Shown here in pieces: positions 49,809 to 58,440 of a stretch of 64,000 nucleotides of DNA. Each line of letters starts with the position of its first letter. Positions within the stretch are counted from its first letter, which is position 1. This DNA comes from Clostridiales bacterium (GTDB taxonomy: Bacteria > Bacillota > Clostridia > Lachnospirales > Lachnospiraceae): positions 124,001 through 188,000 of the forward strand of contig JAHAJA010000004.1 in the NCBI GenBank assembly GCA_018372435.1, given 5' to 3'. The position numbers and the translations under genes were made by a program. A model generated the notes under the pieces. It was not told the DNA's origin. It worked only from the letters and a program-made list of their open reading frames with translations, and did no database searches.

Positions 49809-50501
49809 ATGATTTATTCACATGAAGTAGAACAAATGTGTCCAGTAGCACAAGGCGTTAACCACGGTGCTGCTCCAATCCCAGAAGAAGCAAAATGGGT
49901 AAAAGCAAAAGAAATCTCTGATATTTCTGGTTTAACTCACGGTATCGGTTGGTGTGCACCACAACAAGGTACTTGTAAATTAACTCTTAACGTAAAAGAA
50001 GGTATTATTCAAGAAGCTTTAGTAGAAACAATCGGATGTTCAGGTATGACTCATTCAGCTGCTATGGCATCTGAGATTTTACCAGGAAGAACTATTCTTG
50101 AAGCATTAAACACAGATTTAGTTTGTGATGCAATTAATACAGCAATGAGAGAATTATTCTTACAAATCGTTTACGGAAGAACTCAAAGTGCGTTCTCTGA
50201 AGACGGTCTTCCAATCGGTGCTGGTCTTGAAGACTTAGGAAAAGGTCTAAGATCAATGGTTGGTACTATGTATGGAACTCTTGCAAAAGGACCTCGTTAC
50301 CTTGAAATGACTGAAGGATACGTAACTGGAATCGCTTTAGATGAAGAAAATCAAATTATCGGTTACCAATTCGTTAACTTTGGTAAGATGATGGATTTCA
50401 TCAAAGCTGGTGATGACGCTAACACAGCATTCGAAAAATCTAAAGGCCAATATGGTAGAGTAGAAGATGCTGTTAAGATTATCGATCCAAGACACGAATA
50501 A
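49809..50501 (+). CDS. NifU-like iron-sulfur scaffold protein paired with GGGtGRT protein
   Basis: 230 residues from the ATG at 49809, after AAAGGAG; a long upstream extension is rejected. Cysteines occur in QMCPVAQG, GIGWCAPQQGTCKL, ETIGCSGMTHSAAM and LVCDAIN. The second half of the IscU/NifU-type fold is visible (VETIGCSGMTHSAAMASEIL), so cluster binding or assembly is likely. Its stop is 18 bases before the GGGtGRT gene. This pair recurs in Lachnospiraceae and relatives (from memory), yet the cellular role of the pair is undescribed as far as I know. Codon use appears biased as in highly expressed genes. Confidence 0.8.
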   Translation: MIYSHEVEQMCPVAQGVNHGAAPIPEEAKWVKAKEISDISGLTHGIGWCAPQQGTCKLTLNVKEGIIQEALVETIGCSGMTHSAAMASEILPGRTILEALNTDLVCDAINTAMRELFLQIVYGRTQSAFSEDGLPIGAGLEDLGKGLRSMVGTMYGTLAKGPRYLEMTEGYVTGIALDEENQIIGYQFVNFGKMMDFIKAGDDANTAFEKSKGQYGRVEDAVKIIDPRHE

Positions 50502-50519
50502 TAGAGGAGGTAACTAGAA

Positions 50520-51530
50520 ATGGCTTTATTTGAATCATATGAAAGAAGAATAGATAAAATCAATGCAGTACTTAATTCATACGGTATTGCATCTATCGAA
50601 GAAGCAGAAAAGATTACGAAAGATGCTGGACTTGACGTATATAATCAAGTTAAAGCAATCCAACCAATCTGTTTCGAAAATGCTAGCTGGGCTTACATTG
50701 TAGGTGCTGCTATCGCAATTAAAAAAGGATGTAGAAGAGCTGCTGACGCTGCTGCAGCAATCGGTGAAGGTCTTCAAGCATTCTGTATTCCAGGTTCTGT
50801 TGCTGACCAACGTAAAGTAGGTTTAGGACATGGTAACTTAGGAAAGATGCTTCTTGAAGAAGAAACTGATTGTTTCGCTTTCTTAGCTGGTCATGAATCA
50901 TTCGCAGCTGCTGAAGGTGCAATCGGAATCGCTGAAAAAGCAAACAAAGTTCGTAAAAAACCATTAAGAGTAATCTTAAACGGTCTTGGAAAAGATGCTG
51001 CTCAAATCATCGCAAGAATCAACGGATTTACATACGTTGAAACTGAGATGGATTACTATACAGGCGAAGTTAAAGAAGTTTTCAGAAAAGCTTACTCAAC
51101 TGGCCTTAGAGCAAAAGTTAACTGCTATGGTGCAAACGACGTAACTGAAGGTGTAGCTATCATGCACAAAGAAGGCGTTGATGTATCAATCACAGGTAAC
51201 TCAACTAACCCAACTAGATTCCAACATCCAGTTGCTGGTACTTACAAAAAAGAATGTATCGAACAAGGCAAGAAATACTTCTCAGTAGCATCAGGTGGTG
51301 GTACTGGTAGAACTCTTCACCCAGATAACATGGGTGCTGGTCCAGCTTCTTATGGTATGACTGATACTATGGGACGTATGCACTCTGACGCTCAATTCGC
51401 TGGTTCTTCTTCAGTTCCTGCTCACGTTGAGATGATGGGTCTTATCGGTGCTGGTAACAACCCAATGGTTGGTATGACAGTAGCAGTTGCTGTTTCTATT
51501 CAAGAAGCTGCTGACGCTAGTAAATTCTAA
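50520..51530 (+). CDS. GGGtGRT protein
   Basis: 336 residues. Carries the defining motif SGGGTGRTLHPDNMGAGPASYG (about 259-277; GGGTGRT in the middle). The N-terminal half contains CIPGSVADQRKVGLGHGNLG and FLAGHESFAAAEGAIG, and the middle MHKEGVDVSITGNSTNPTRF. AGAGGAGG precedes the ATG, and the gene is tightly coupled to the NifU-like gene. The family name comes from its motif; its biochemical activity is unknown to me. The last codons (SIQEAADASKF) reappear as degenerate copies at 55450 and 59538, which is described in the findings. Confidence 0.88.
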   Translation: MALFESYERRIDKINAVLNSYGIASIEEAEKITKDAGLDVYNQVKAIQPICFENASWAYIVGAAIAIKKGCRRAADAAAAIGEGLQAFCIPGSVADQRKVGLGHGNLGKMLLEEETDCFAFLAGHESFAAAEGAIGIAEKANKVRKKPLRVILNGLGKDAAQIIARINGFTYVETEMDYYTGEVKEVFRKAYSTGLRAKVNCYGANDVTEGVAIMHKEGVDVSITGNSTNPTRFQHPVAGTYKKECIEQGKKYFSVASGGGTGRTLHPDNMGAGPASYGMTDTMGRMHSDAQFAGSSSVPAHVEMMGLIGAGNNPMVGMTVAVAVSIQEAADASKF

Positions 51531-51550
51531 GGAATTCAATAAAATCAAGG

Positions 51551-51588
51551 GCATGTCAAGTCGTAATGATTTGACATGCTTTTTTTTA
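51551..51588 (+). terminator. Terminator after GGGtGRT gene
   Basis: GCATGTCAA pairs with TTGACATGC, followed by eight T. Confidence 0.92.
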
Positions 51589-51628
51589 TTCTATGTAAAG
51601 GATCAATACTTAACATAATATATGTTAA

Positions 51629-51684
51629 ATAAGAAACACATAATAAGAAACACATAATAAGAAACACATAATAAGAAACACGTT
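51629..51684 (+). repeat. Tandem 14-bp repeat array
   Basis: ATAAGAAACACATA occurs three times without interruption, then a partial fourth copy running into the next hairpin (ATAAGAAACACGT). No spacers are present, so it is a simple tandem repeat. Confidence 0.9.
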
Positions 51685-51717
51685 ATATTGCCAATAGACA
51701 GTATGACGTGTTTTTTT
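51677..51717 (+). terminator. Second terminator, homologous to the one at 55522
   Basis: AACACGT pairs with ACGTGTT, followed by seven T. The loop ATATTGCCAATAGACAGTATG resembles the loop of the 55522 hairpin (GTTGTTGAAAGACAGTATA). Confidence 0.8.
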
Positions 51718-51860
51718 GACGTTCATTCAGAATAGTTACTAAAACATAGTACATAATGTAAAGCATAATTATAAGCAATGGACATACAATATTGAAAATA
51801 GTTACATATTAATAAGTTATTTACAAAGTAATCTCTTCTGTTAATCTTTTAGTAACTCTC

Positions 51861-51889
51861 TTGACTTAAACTTAATAATTACATATAAT
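51861..51889 (+). promoter_or_regulatory. Sigma-A promoter of the toxin operon
   Basis: TTGACT at 51861-51866, 17-base spacer, TATAAT at 51884-51889, about 170 bases upstream of the toxin ATG. The accessory block therefore starts with its own promoter. Confidence 0.75.
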
Positions 51890-51947
51890 TACAATAAAAG
51901 GAAACGCATAAAACATACTAAAATATGACAAAATAAGAGGAGTTATT

Positions 51948-52043
51948 ATGAACTAAATGAGGTATCTTCAGTTCAATTTTATAAGAGAATACAGCAGAGT
52001 TTTATGTAATGGATCAGGAGAAAATAGAAAGTTCAAAAAATAA
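51948..52043 (+). other. Leader with minimal ORF and 28-codon ORF
   Basis: GAGGAG at 51937 is followed by ATG AAC TAA (51948-51956) and at once by ATG at 51957, opening a 28-residue ORF that ends at 52043, 17 bases before the toxin start. It could be a leader peptide controlling the toxin or the remains of a longer gene. No family is recognised. Confidence 0.3.
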
Positions 52044-52060
52044 ATAAAAGGAGTGGATAT

Positions 52061-53701
52061 ATGGCGACGATTGCGTTATACTCAAAGAAAATAACACAAA
52101 TGTCTGGTCTACTTGGAGAGACAAAGAAAACAGTCAATGATTACAAATCAGAATTATTTTCATTAAAAACAAAGGCACTGGCAATCAAGCAATCCATATG
52201 TAATATGGAAGATGTTATAAGCTCTATACAGGCATCTACAAGTGTACAGGAAGAGAAAGTAGACTCAATAGAACAAGTGAGAGTGAACAGCGAACAGTTT
52301 GTTGAGGATACTTATCGCATAGACGGTAATGTGGCGGATCTTGTGAATAAACGAAAAGATGATTTTTATGATCAATACAAGTACTTAAAACCAGACTGTG
52401 AGAAGAATGGTTGGGAAAAGTTCAAAGATGGTTGCAAGAAAGTAGGAGAATGGTGTAAAGAACATTGGAAAATTATAGTGACTGTTGTTCTAGTGATTGC
52501 AGCGATTGCGGTAATTGTGGTGACAGGTGGAGCGGCATTAGGACCGATTCTTACGATATTAGTAGGAGCTGCAAAGGGACTAGTAGCGGGAGCAGTTATC
52601 GGCGGCCTAATAGGTGGATTATCCAGTGTAGCTGCAGGTGGTTCTTTCTTTGATGGCTTTGAAGAAGGAGCATTCTCAGGAGCTTTTATAGGGGCATTGT
52701 TTGGAGGAATAGGTGGCATAGGACAAGTACTTGGACAATCATGCAAAGTGCTGCAACACCTTGGTAAAATAGCAAAGATAGTTCCTACAGTTTCAAAAAT
52801 ATCTGGTGGAATATCACTTGGAATGGCAGGCTTTGACTTACTATCTTTGGGCGTTAGCCTTTTTGATTCTAAAAGTCCCTTGGTACAGTTTAATAAAAAG
52901 CTTCATTCAAGTAGTTTATACAATGGGTTCCAATTAACTGTAAGTACATTGGCTATATTCACGGCTGGTTTTACTAAGGGAATGAAGAACCCAATATGTT
53001 TTGTAGCAGGAACGATGATATTAACTGCGATGGGATTGAAAGCGATTGAAACCATTCAACCAGGAGATCAGGTAATAGCAACGAATCCAGATACATTCCA
53101 AACAGAGGAAAAGAAAGTTGTTGAAACATACATAAATAAAACATCTTGTATTGTACAGATATCAATTCAAGATGAAGTAATATGCACAACTATGAATCAC
53201 CCATTTTATGTGAAAGGACAGGGTTTTGTATCAGCTGGGAAACTTTCAATTGGTGATGAGATTATGAACGCATCCGGTGGTAGTTATCCAGTAGAATGTA
53301 TAGAGTTTGAAGAAAAACAAGAAACCGTGTATAATTTTCAAGTAGAAGATTATCATACGTATTATGTTGGAGAAGGTAGTGTACTGGTTCATAATGATTG
53401 TCCGGAGAGTGGCGGTTCTAATGGTAATTATGAAAAAGCGGATTATCACGGAGACAAGAATAATACTGTAAAAAACAAAGCACCAAATAAAGGTCAAGAA
53501 GCTCTGGATAATTCTATCGAAATAGGGCCTAATACTACAAGAAGAGTAGGAATTAGTGATGGAGAGATTGTTGTTTTTGATGAAACGACAAGTGGAATTT
53601 TTCATGGTCATGTTCGCTCATGGAATGAATTAACAGAAACAATGAAAGCAGTCTTAAGAAAAGCAGGAATGGTTAATAAGAAAGGAAAAATTATACAATG
53701 A
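52061..53701 (+). CDS. Polymorphic toxin with HINT (pretoxin) domain
   Basis: 546 residues. Residues 1-110 are helical coiled coil without a signal peptide, WXG/LXG-like in look. A membrane helix lies at about 138-160 and a Gly/Ala-rich hydrophobic segment at 165-215. A HINT protease domain spans 313-445: catalytic Cys313 in CFVAGTMILT, TMNHPFYVKGQGFVSAGKL, and the closing VHN at 443-445. The remaining 100 residues are the toxin tip (ALDNSIEIGPNTTRRVG, then HGHVRSWNEL), which resembles polymorphic toxin type 17 from memory. HINT self-cleavage would free the tip. AAGGAG precedes the ATG. The stop overlaps the next gene. Type VII-like export is a guess. Confidence 0.85.
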   Translation: MATIALYSKKITQMSGLLGETKKTVNDYKSELFSLKTKALAIKQSICNMEDVISSIQASTSVQEEKVDSIEQVRVNSEQFVEDTYRIDGNVADLVNKRKDDFYDQYKYLKPDCEKNGWEKFKDGCKKVGEWCKEHWKIIVTVVLVIAAIAVIVVTGGAALGPILTILVGAAKGLVAGAVIGGLIGGLSSVAAGGSFFDGFEEGAFSGAFIGALFGGIGGIGQVLGQSCKVLQHLGKIAKIVPTVSKISGGISLGMAGFDLLSLGVSLFDSKSPLVQFNKKLHSSSLYNGFQLTVSTLAIFTAGFTKGMKNPICFVAGTMILTAMGLKAIETIQPGDQVIATNPDTFQTEEKKVVETYINKTSCIVQISIQDEVICTTMNHPFYVKGQGFVSAGKLSIGDEIMNASGGSYPVECIEFEEKQETVYNFQVEDYHTYYVGEGSVLVHNDCPESGGSNGNYEKADYHGDKNNTVKNKAPNKGQEALDNSIEIGPNTTRRVGISDGEIVVFDETTSGIFHGHVRSWNELTETMKAVLRKAGMVNKKGKIIQ

Positions 53702-54243
53702 CAGAATATATGCTTATTGATAATGAGAAGTACAGGTTAAAAATATTATTAAATGAGAAAGACTTTGATTATTATACTGATATATGGATTGAATTGCTTT
53801 GTGGTAATAATCATATAACATTGTTTAAGGATAATTTGTTAGCGCTGAAGAATATAGTGAAAGAATATGATAAGGAGGTTTGCAATCTAGATCATACTCT
53901 GGAAGAAAAAAATTTAGGCTTGTTGTTAAATGAATACTATCGATGCTCTTATGAAGAACAGTTACAGGAAGGCATAGTTTTGGATGAACACGGACAATGG
54001 ATAGGTGAAAGATATTGTTGTTTTACATATTTAAATTGCGCAACTTGGATATATAGATATGCAGAAAATATTATTATAAAAGTGACACCTATTTTTTGTG
54101 GTTTTGAAGAAGATGATTATACTAAAAAATATAGTGATTTTGTTGTGAATTATAAAGATATTTTTAAAGAAATAACTTCTTTACAAGAATTAATAACAAT
54201 GAAAGAAAACATTTTAAAATTATATGATAAGCTATTTTTATAA
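53698..54243 (+). CDS. Putative immunity protein for the HINT toxin
   Basis: 181 residues. The start overlaps the toxin stop (ATGA), the classic arrangement for a toxin-immunity pair. The protein is acidic and predicted cytoplasmic, with no signal or membrane segment, and is rich in aromatic residues (YYTDIWIELLCG; RYCCFTYLNCATWIYRYAE). I do not recognise the family. The function is inferred from position only. Confidence 0.6.
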   Translation: MTEYMLIDNEKYRLKILLNEKDFDYYTDIWIELLCGNNHITLFKDNLLALKNIVKEYDKEVCNLDHTLEEKNLGLLLNEYYRCSYEEQLQEGIVLDEHGQWIGERYCCFTYLNCATWIYRYAENIIIKVTPIFCGFEEDDYTKKYSDFVVNYKDIFKEITSLQELITMKENILKLYDKLFL

Positions 54244-54288
54244 TGTCTATACTTTAAAAGTTCATATCCTAATACAATTGAATTACAA

Positions 54289-54549
54289 TTGGAGTTTAGA
54301 CAAAGAATACAATTAGGAATTATAATATGCTTGGAAAAATCCCGATATTTTGAAACAGAAATTGAAGGGATGGGAACAATATATACAGTGAGCGGATATG
54401 GTATATATGCTGATAAAACTGATGGGGCAGATGTTTTTAAGTTGTCGAATAGGCAGCAAATCCCTATATTTGTATCTGAAAAATTTAAAGACTTGATTGA
54501 AAGGGAGAATATTATGGGGATTTCGCTAGCCGAGATTAGTGTAGCGTAG
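54289..54549 (+). pseudogene. Fragment of an Imm11/Imm43-like immunity protein
   Basis: 86 codons with no good start; only a TTG without a ribosome site can be used. The final residues, PIFVSEKFKDLIERENIMGISLAEI, match the C-terminal pattern (VSERFKEAIE..GLTGFEF) of DUF1629-type immunity proteins from memory. The N-terminal half is missing, so it is most likely a decayed leftover of an older toxin-immunity cassette. Confidence 0.5.
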
Positions 54550-54599
54550 TATTTATTAGGGATATATTTTAGGACGCCAACTCCCTAAACTCCTTTTCC

Positions 54600-54663
54600 A
54601 AAAATAACTGTATAGCCTACCTGTTCACGAAGTGAATGATATGTAGGTAATACAGTTATTTTT
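54600..54663. terminator. Large hairpin terminator
   Basis: AAAAATAACTGTAT pairs with ATACAGTTATTTTT, with CCTAC/GTAGG and TTCAC/GTGAA stems inside. It separates the immunity remnant from the next cassette remnant. Confidence 0.75.
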
Positions 54664-54816
54664 AGTCCATTACCAGAGGGAAAATTATCAGTCCCGTATC
54701 TTCTTTAGGAAACAGGTGGAGGAACTGTGGTTGGTAAAGGTAAAGGCACATTCACAAGTGGATATAATATTCATGCAGGAACTCAGGTGGAAATAATTAG
54801 ACCACCATTGGAATGA
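54661..54816 (+). pseudogene. Displaced polymorphic-toxin tail with in-frame stop
   Basis: One frame reads SPLPEGKLSVPYLL, then TAG at 54706, then ETGGGTVVGKGKGTFTSGY and a further 16 residues to TGA at 54816. It lacks a start and a ribosome site. The Gly-rich tail followed at once by a DUF6572-like gene with a good GGAGG site is the look of a toxin C-terminus cut from its carrier. The toxin class cannot be told. Confidence 0.5.
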
Positions 54817-54831
54817 TAGATAGGAGGAAAA

Positions 54832-55152
54832 ATGTCAGTTATTGAAAAAGATAAAATTGATGGGATAGGAAAAAGCAAAAGTAATAAAGAATTGTTATTT
54901 TTAATTACAGACCATCTTGATTGGTCTGACGAACGTTACCATTTGGTTACATTGCAAGATAAGATTAATTCCTATGTTTTATATATTGAATCTGAACAGT
55001 TCAAGGAAATTTATACTGATGATGAATTTGATTTTTTTACTATCGAAATTCATTTTAAATATCCAATCATAGAGAAATGTTCTCAATTTTTAGATGTAGT
55101 TGCTAAGCAGCTTGGACAATATGGTATTAAAATATCAGCTCAAACCAATTGA
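54832..55152 (+). CDS. DUF6572-like protein, likely immunity gene
   Basis: 106 residues. The opening pattern, DKIDGIGKSKSNKELLFLIT followed by DHLDWSDERYHLVTLQDKIN, closely follows what I recall of the DUF6572 family, which is common beside polymorphic toxin tails in Firmicutes. The start is clear: ATAGGAGG before the ATG, 15 bases after the toxin-tail stop. It is acidic and cytoplasmic. It is intact although its toxin partner is broken, as expected for an orphan immunity gene that guards against neighbours. Confidence 0.75.
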   Translation: MSVIEKDKIDGIGKSKSNKELLFLITDHLDWSDERYHLVTLQDKINSYVLYIESEQFKEIYTDDEFDFFTIEIHFKYPIIEKCSQFLDVVAKQLGQYGIKISAQTN

Positions 55153-55223
55153 TTTATAGAAAAGATTGGACAATGAAGAAAGAATTCATGAAGTGAACTT
55201 TTTTAAGTGAAAAGTTCAAAAAA

Positions 55224-55373
55224 ATGTTGGCATATATCCTGCTTAATGAATCAGATAAGGCTTTATGTTTAGCAAAGGCTGAGATCAAACAAGGGAACCG
55301 TGGGGGATATCAAAATGAAGGAAAAGATATTTATCAGTATATTGTAGATTATTTTAAATCTCAAAGCTCATAG
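55224..55373 (+). pseudogene. 49-residue remnant, possible immunity protein tail
   Basis: Starts at an ATG without a convincing ribosome site. It reads SDKALCLAKAEIKQGNRGGY (about 10-29) and ends DYFKSQSS. The even, charged C-terminal look and context suggest the last part of a lost cassette gene. I do not recognise the family. Confidence 0.4.
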
Positions 55374-55405
55374 TCCTGAGATGTCCTAATATTCTAAAAA
55401 ACGCT

Positions 55406-55493
55406 CTAAGTAATACCCACTGTGCTTAAATATATAGCAAATTCAGCTACTTGCCTTTCTTATTCAAGAAGCTGCTGACGCTGGTAAGTTCTC
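55406..55493 (+). repeat. Degenerate copy B of the GGGtGRT gene 3' end
   Basis: From 55461, TATTCAAGAAGCTGCTGACG and the bases after it match the coding end of the GGGtGRT gene (51500-51530), but the stop codon is altered (TTCTCAG). Upstream, CTAAGTAATACCCAC at 55406 is shared with copy C at 59477 and is not in the parent gene. A terminator homologous to the one at 51677 follows. Confidence 0.82.
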
Positions 55494-55521
55494 AGAAAAT
55501 CAATTATAGATTGTTAAGAAA

Positions 55522-55564
55522 GACACGTTATGTTGTTGAAAGACAGTATAACGTGTTTTTTGTC
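55522..55564 (+). terminator. Terminator following copy B
   Basis: ACACGTTAT pairs with ATAACGTGT, followed by six T. Confidence 0.85.
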
Positions 55565-55686
55565 GTTTATAATTGGCGTTTATTGTTAAAAAATAGTATT
55601 AAAGCAGCATATATTCCATAATAAAACAATATTATACTAAATGTAGTGTGTAAGTAATGCAAACAAGAAAATATGGGAGGAATACG

Positions 55687-58440
55687 ATGAAAGGATTGAA
55701 CAAGAAAACAATAAGTAATAAGATCGCAGCTGGATTATTAATTTTTATAATGGCTGTAGTAAGTAGTTTAGGGGGAATACAAGGAAACGTTAACAAAGTA
55801 CAAGCAAAGATAACATATGAAAAAGAAACTGTATTTTACGGGGAGGGTTTTACCGTAAAATATACGATAGATTCACAGTGGGATAATCAGTATACTGCGA
55901 ACGTAGTCTTAACCAACACGGGAGATAAACCAATAGAGAATTGGGAATTATCTTATGAATCCTATGATGAATATAGTAATATATGGAACGCAAAGGTGTC
56001 GTATCGTTCAGCAAGAATATACAATATTAAAAATGGCGGACACAATCAGAATATTGAGCCAAAGCAATCCATATCATTTGGTTTTCAGGCATCTTTTAAT
56101 AAAACAATTGATATTCCTAAATCATATAAACTATTGGGAGAGACAGCAGAAATTGATGATAGTGAATGTCAAGTGACATACAATATTCAAAGTCAATGGA
56201 ATAATGGTTGTATTATAGATATATCATTACACAATAACTCAGATGAAGATATAGAAAATTGGTCTATGAAGTTTGACCTTAATTGCAAGATTGACAACAT
56301 ATGGAGAGCAAAGATAGAATCCCATGAGGGTAGTACATATAATGTGAAAAACTGTGGTTATAATTCAATAATTGCACCAGATTCCAGTGAGACTATAGGA
56401 ATGCAGGTTAGTTTTGAAGATGGTGGAACACCAGGAAGTATAGAAAATATTGTTGTTAGTCAAAGTAAAAAAGGTAAAACTTATGTTGAATTCGATAAAG
56501 AATGGAACCGCACAATGGTGCGTGCAGATTCACCTGTAGTAGTCGAAGCAAGCAAAAAGAATGCCTATTCCATAAAGATTGGACTTATCGATTCCGGTGT
56601 TGATTATTCCTCTAATATCAATATAGTAGAAAGAGAAAACTTTGTAGAGGAATACATAGAGACAAATCCAATCTTTGATGATTTATCTGGTCATGGTACA
56701 GCTGTAGCCGGATTAATGGCATCAGATTCTAGTGTAGAATCTGATAACTTTCAATTTGATGATAAGAATTTGAATAAATTAATGAACGAAAAGATTCAAG
56801 GTGTCAATCCGTACATTGATATTTACTCAGCAAGAGTTTTAGATGATAATAATGAAACTACGGTAAATAGATTAATTGCTGCACTAGAATGGGCAATCGA
56901 GAAAGATGTAAATATCATAAATATCAATTGTGGTATAAGCAATGATAATAAACAGTTACATGATGTTATAAAAAAGGCATATAAAAAAGGAATTTTAATT
57001 ATAGGTGCAGCAGGAAATGACAAGAGTATTCAATATCCTTCTAAATACAGTGAAGTTATGGCAGTAGGTTCTGTTAAGTGCACTGGTGATCAATCATCAG
57101 CAAGTGCCACGGGAGAAGAATTAGAAGTTGTTGCACCTGGACAAGATGTGACTTCCTATGGGCCATTTGGTATACTTGACAGTTATTCAGGCTCTAGCAT
57201 GGCAGCACCACAGGTAACTGCGTTAGCTGCAATACTATGGCAACAGGATTTAACAAAGTCAAGTGAATTTATTCGCCAGTTGATTGATGTGTCAGCAAAT
57301 AACTTGGGTTCAAAAGAAAAATTCGGATATGGAATGATTGATTGTGAAAATGCTTTGCAGAAATATACGGAATTTGAAAAATACTACTCTGATCATAAAA
57401 CGGTAACTGAAAATGTTGATTATAATTTGGAAAATGCTATTATAGATTATAATGATGCTGATATTATATGTACAGAGGAAGAGAGTGTGAAGGGGTATTG
57501 GTCTGGGAATAATCACGAAGCGGCTACTGGGAGTAAATTGAGAACAATAAAGAGGGCGTCAGTATGGCCTGACAAAAAGGAATCAAAGATTGAGGGAATG
57601 ACCTCAAATCCAGCATTCCATGGATATTATGAAAATAAGTCAGGTGAAGAGGTAAATTATATAGATGCATATATTTTCATGACAAAAGTAGCGACTAACA
57701 TGTATAAGAATGGAAGCAATAAGAGTATAGTAGATAAAGAAGAAGTTTGGTTATTGACATCGAAAGAAGGGAATGTTGATAAAAAATTTGCAGAAAATAT
57801 AAAAAAGGCAGCAGAAGCTGGGTTCAAAAAATACAACTATAAAACGAAAAAGGATAAAGCAAATTTTATATATGGCATGGCATTACATACTGTAGCAGAT
57901 ATCTTTGCACATAGTACCTATGCAATAAAGGGAACAAGCAAAGATAGGAAGAGTATGCTAGATAAAGAGATTAAGGATTTAGTACCAGATTGGAAACGAC
58001 TTACTCATGGACCAAAAGATGACAAGGGAAAGTTTGATTCGAAGAAGAATTTTGCGGATATGGTAGATTGTATACCGATGCGGTATAATAAAAGTGCTAG
58101 AAACGTATGCAATGAAATCCTTAATACAGCGGTTATGAAATGTAAAGCAGGGACTAAAAATGTGTTCAAAAAAGTTGAGTATTACAAGGATAAAAAATAT
58201 AGTAATGCATGGGAATACACTAATATTACAAAGGATAAAAAAGAAACAGAGGAAGAGTATGAGAAAAAGATTGAGTTATTAAAAAAGAACTATATCGTAT
58301 ATTCCTATGGTATCATTAACTTTAATACCTATATGGGAGCCAAAGAAAATACGGAGCTTGGAGAGCTAGCAATGCAAGTGGACGCAAAAGGAATGAAAGA
58401 TTTGATGAAATCATGGATAGCAAAGGAGGCAGGAAAATGA
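55687..58440 (+). CDS. Secreted subtilase with two CBM2-like modules and HET-C/phospholipase-like C-domain
   Basis: 917 residues from the ATG at 55687 (GGGAGG six bases upstream). A signal peptide covers 1-42, with cleavage near KVQAK. Two cellulose-binding (CBM2-like) modules follow, at about 45-145 and 150-250: NVVLTNTGDKPIENWELSYE and DISLHNNSDEDIENWSMKF. The S8 peptidase domain spans about 290-560, with the triad Asp302 (GLIDSGVDY), His336 (GHGTAVAGL) and Ser504 (GSSMAAPQV). Residues 600-917 resemble zinc phospholipase C/HET-C domains, with H734-x3-D738-x3-H742 in ALHTVADIFAHSTY. The tail is Lys-rich. The stop overlaps the next gene. It is in the accessory block and may be an effector. 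Confidence 0.83.
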   Translation: MKGLNKKTISNKIAAGLLIFIMAVVSSLGGIQGNVNKVQAKITYEKETVFYGEGFTVKYTIDSQWDNQYTANVVLTNTGDKPIENWELSYESYDEYSNIWNAKVSYRSARIYNIKNGGHNQNIEPKQSISFGFQASFNKTIDIPKSYKLLGETAEIDDSECQVTYNIQSQWNNGCIIDISLHNNSDEDIENWSMKFDLNCKIDNIWRAKIESHEGSTYNVKNCGYNSIIAPDSSETIGMQVSFEDGGTPGSIENIVVSQSKKGKTYVEFDKEWNRTMVRADSPVVVEASKKNAYSIKIGLIDSGVDYSSNINIVERENFVEEYIETNPIFDDLSGHGTAVAGLMASDSSVESDNFQFDDKNLNKLMNEKIQGVNPYIDIYSARVLDDNNETTVNRLIAALEWAIEKDVNIININCGISNDNKQLHDVIKKAYKKGILIIGAAGNDKSIQYPSKYSEVMAVGSVKCTGDQSSASATGEELEVVAPGQDVTSYGPFGILDSYSGSSMAAPQVTALAAILWQQDLTKSSEFIRQLIDVSANNLGSKEKFGYGMIDCENALQKYTEFEKYYSDHKTVTENVDYNLENAIIDYNDADIICTEEESVKGYWSGNNHEAATGSKLRTIKRASVWPDKKESKIEGMTSNPAFHGYYENKSGEEVNYIDAYIFMTKVATNMYKNGSNKSIVDKEEVWLLTSKEGNVDKKFAENIKKAAEAGFKKYNYKTKKDKANFIYGMALHTVADIFAHSTYAIKGTSKDRKSMLDKEIKDLVPDWKRLTHGPKDDKGKFDSKKNFADMVDCIPMRYNKSARNVCNEILNTAVMKCKAGTKNVFKKVEYYKDKKYSNAWEYTNITKDKKETEEEYEKKIELLKKNYIVYSYGIINFNTYMGAKENTELGELAMQVDAKGMKDLMKSWIAKEAGK

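Noticed and set aside
51629..51684. Possible CRISPR-like direct repeats
   Set aside because: Units are contiguous, 14 bp, and no spacers or cas genes are present.
52372..52746. 124-codon minus-strand ORF inside the toxin gene
   Set aside because: Proline/alanine-rich reading opposite a Gly/Ala-rich segment; typical antisense artefact.
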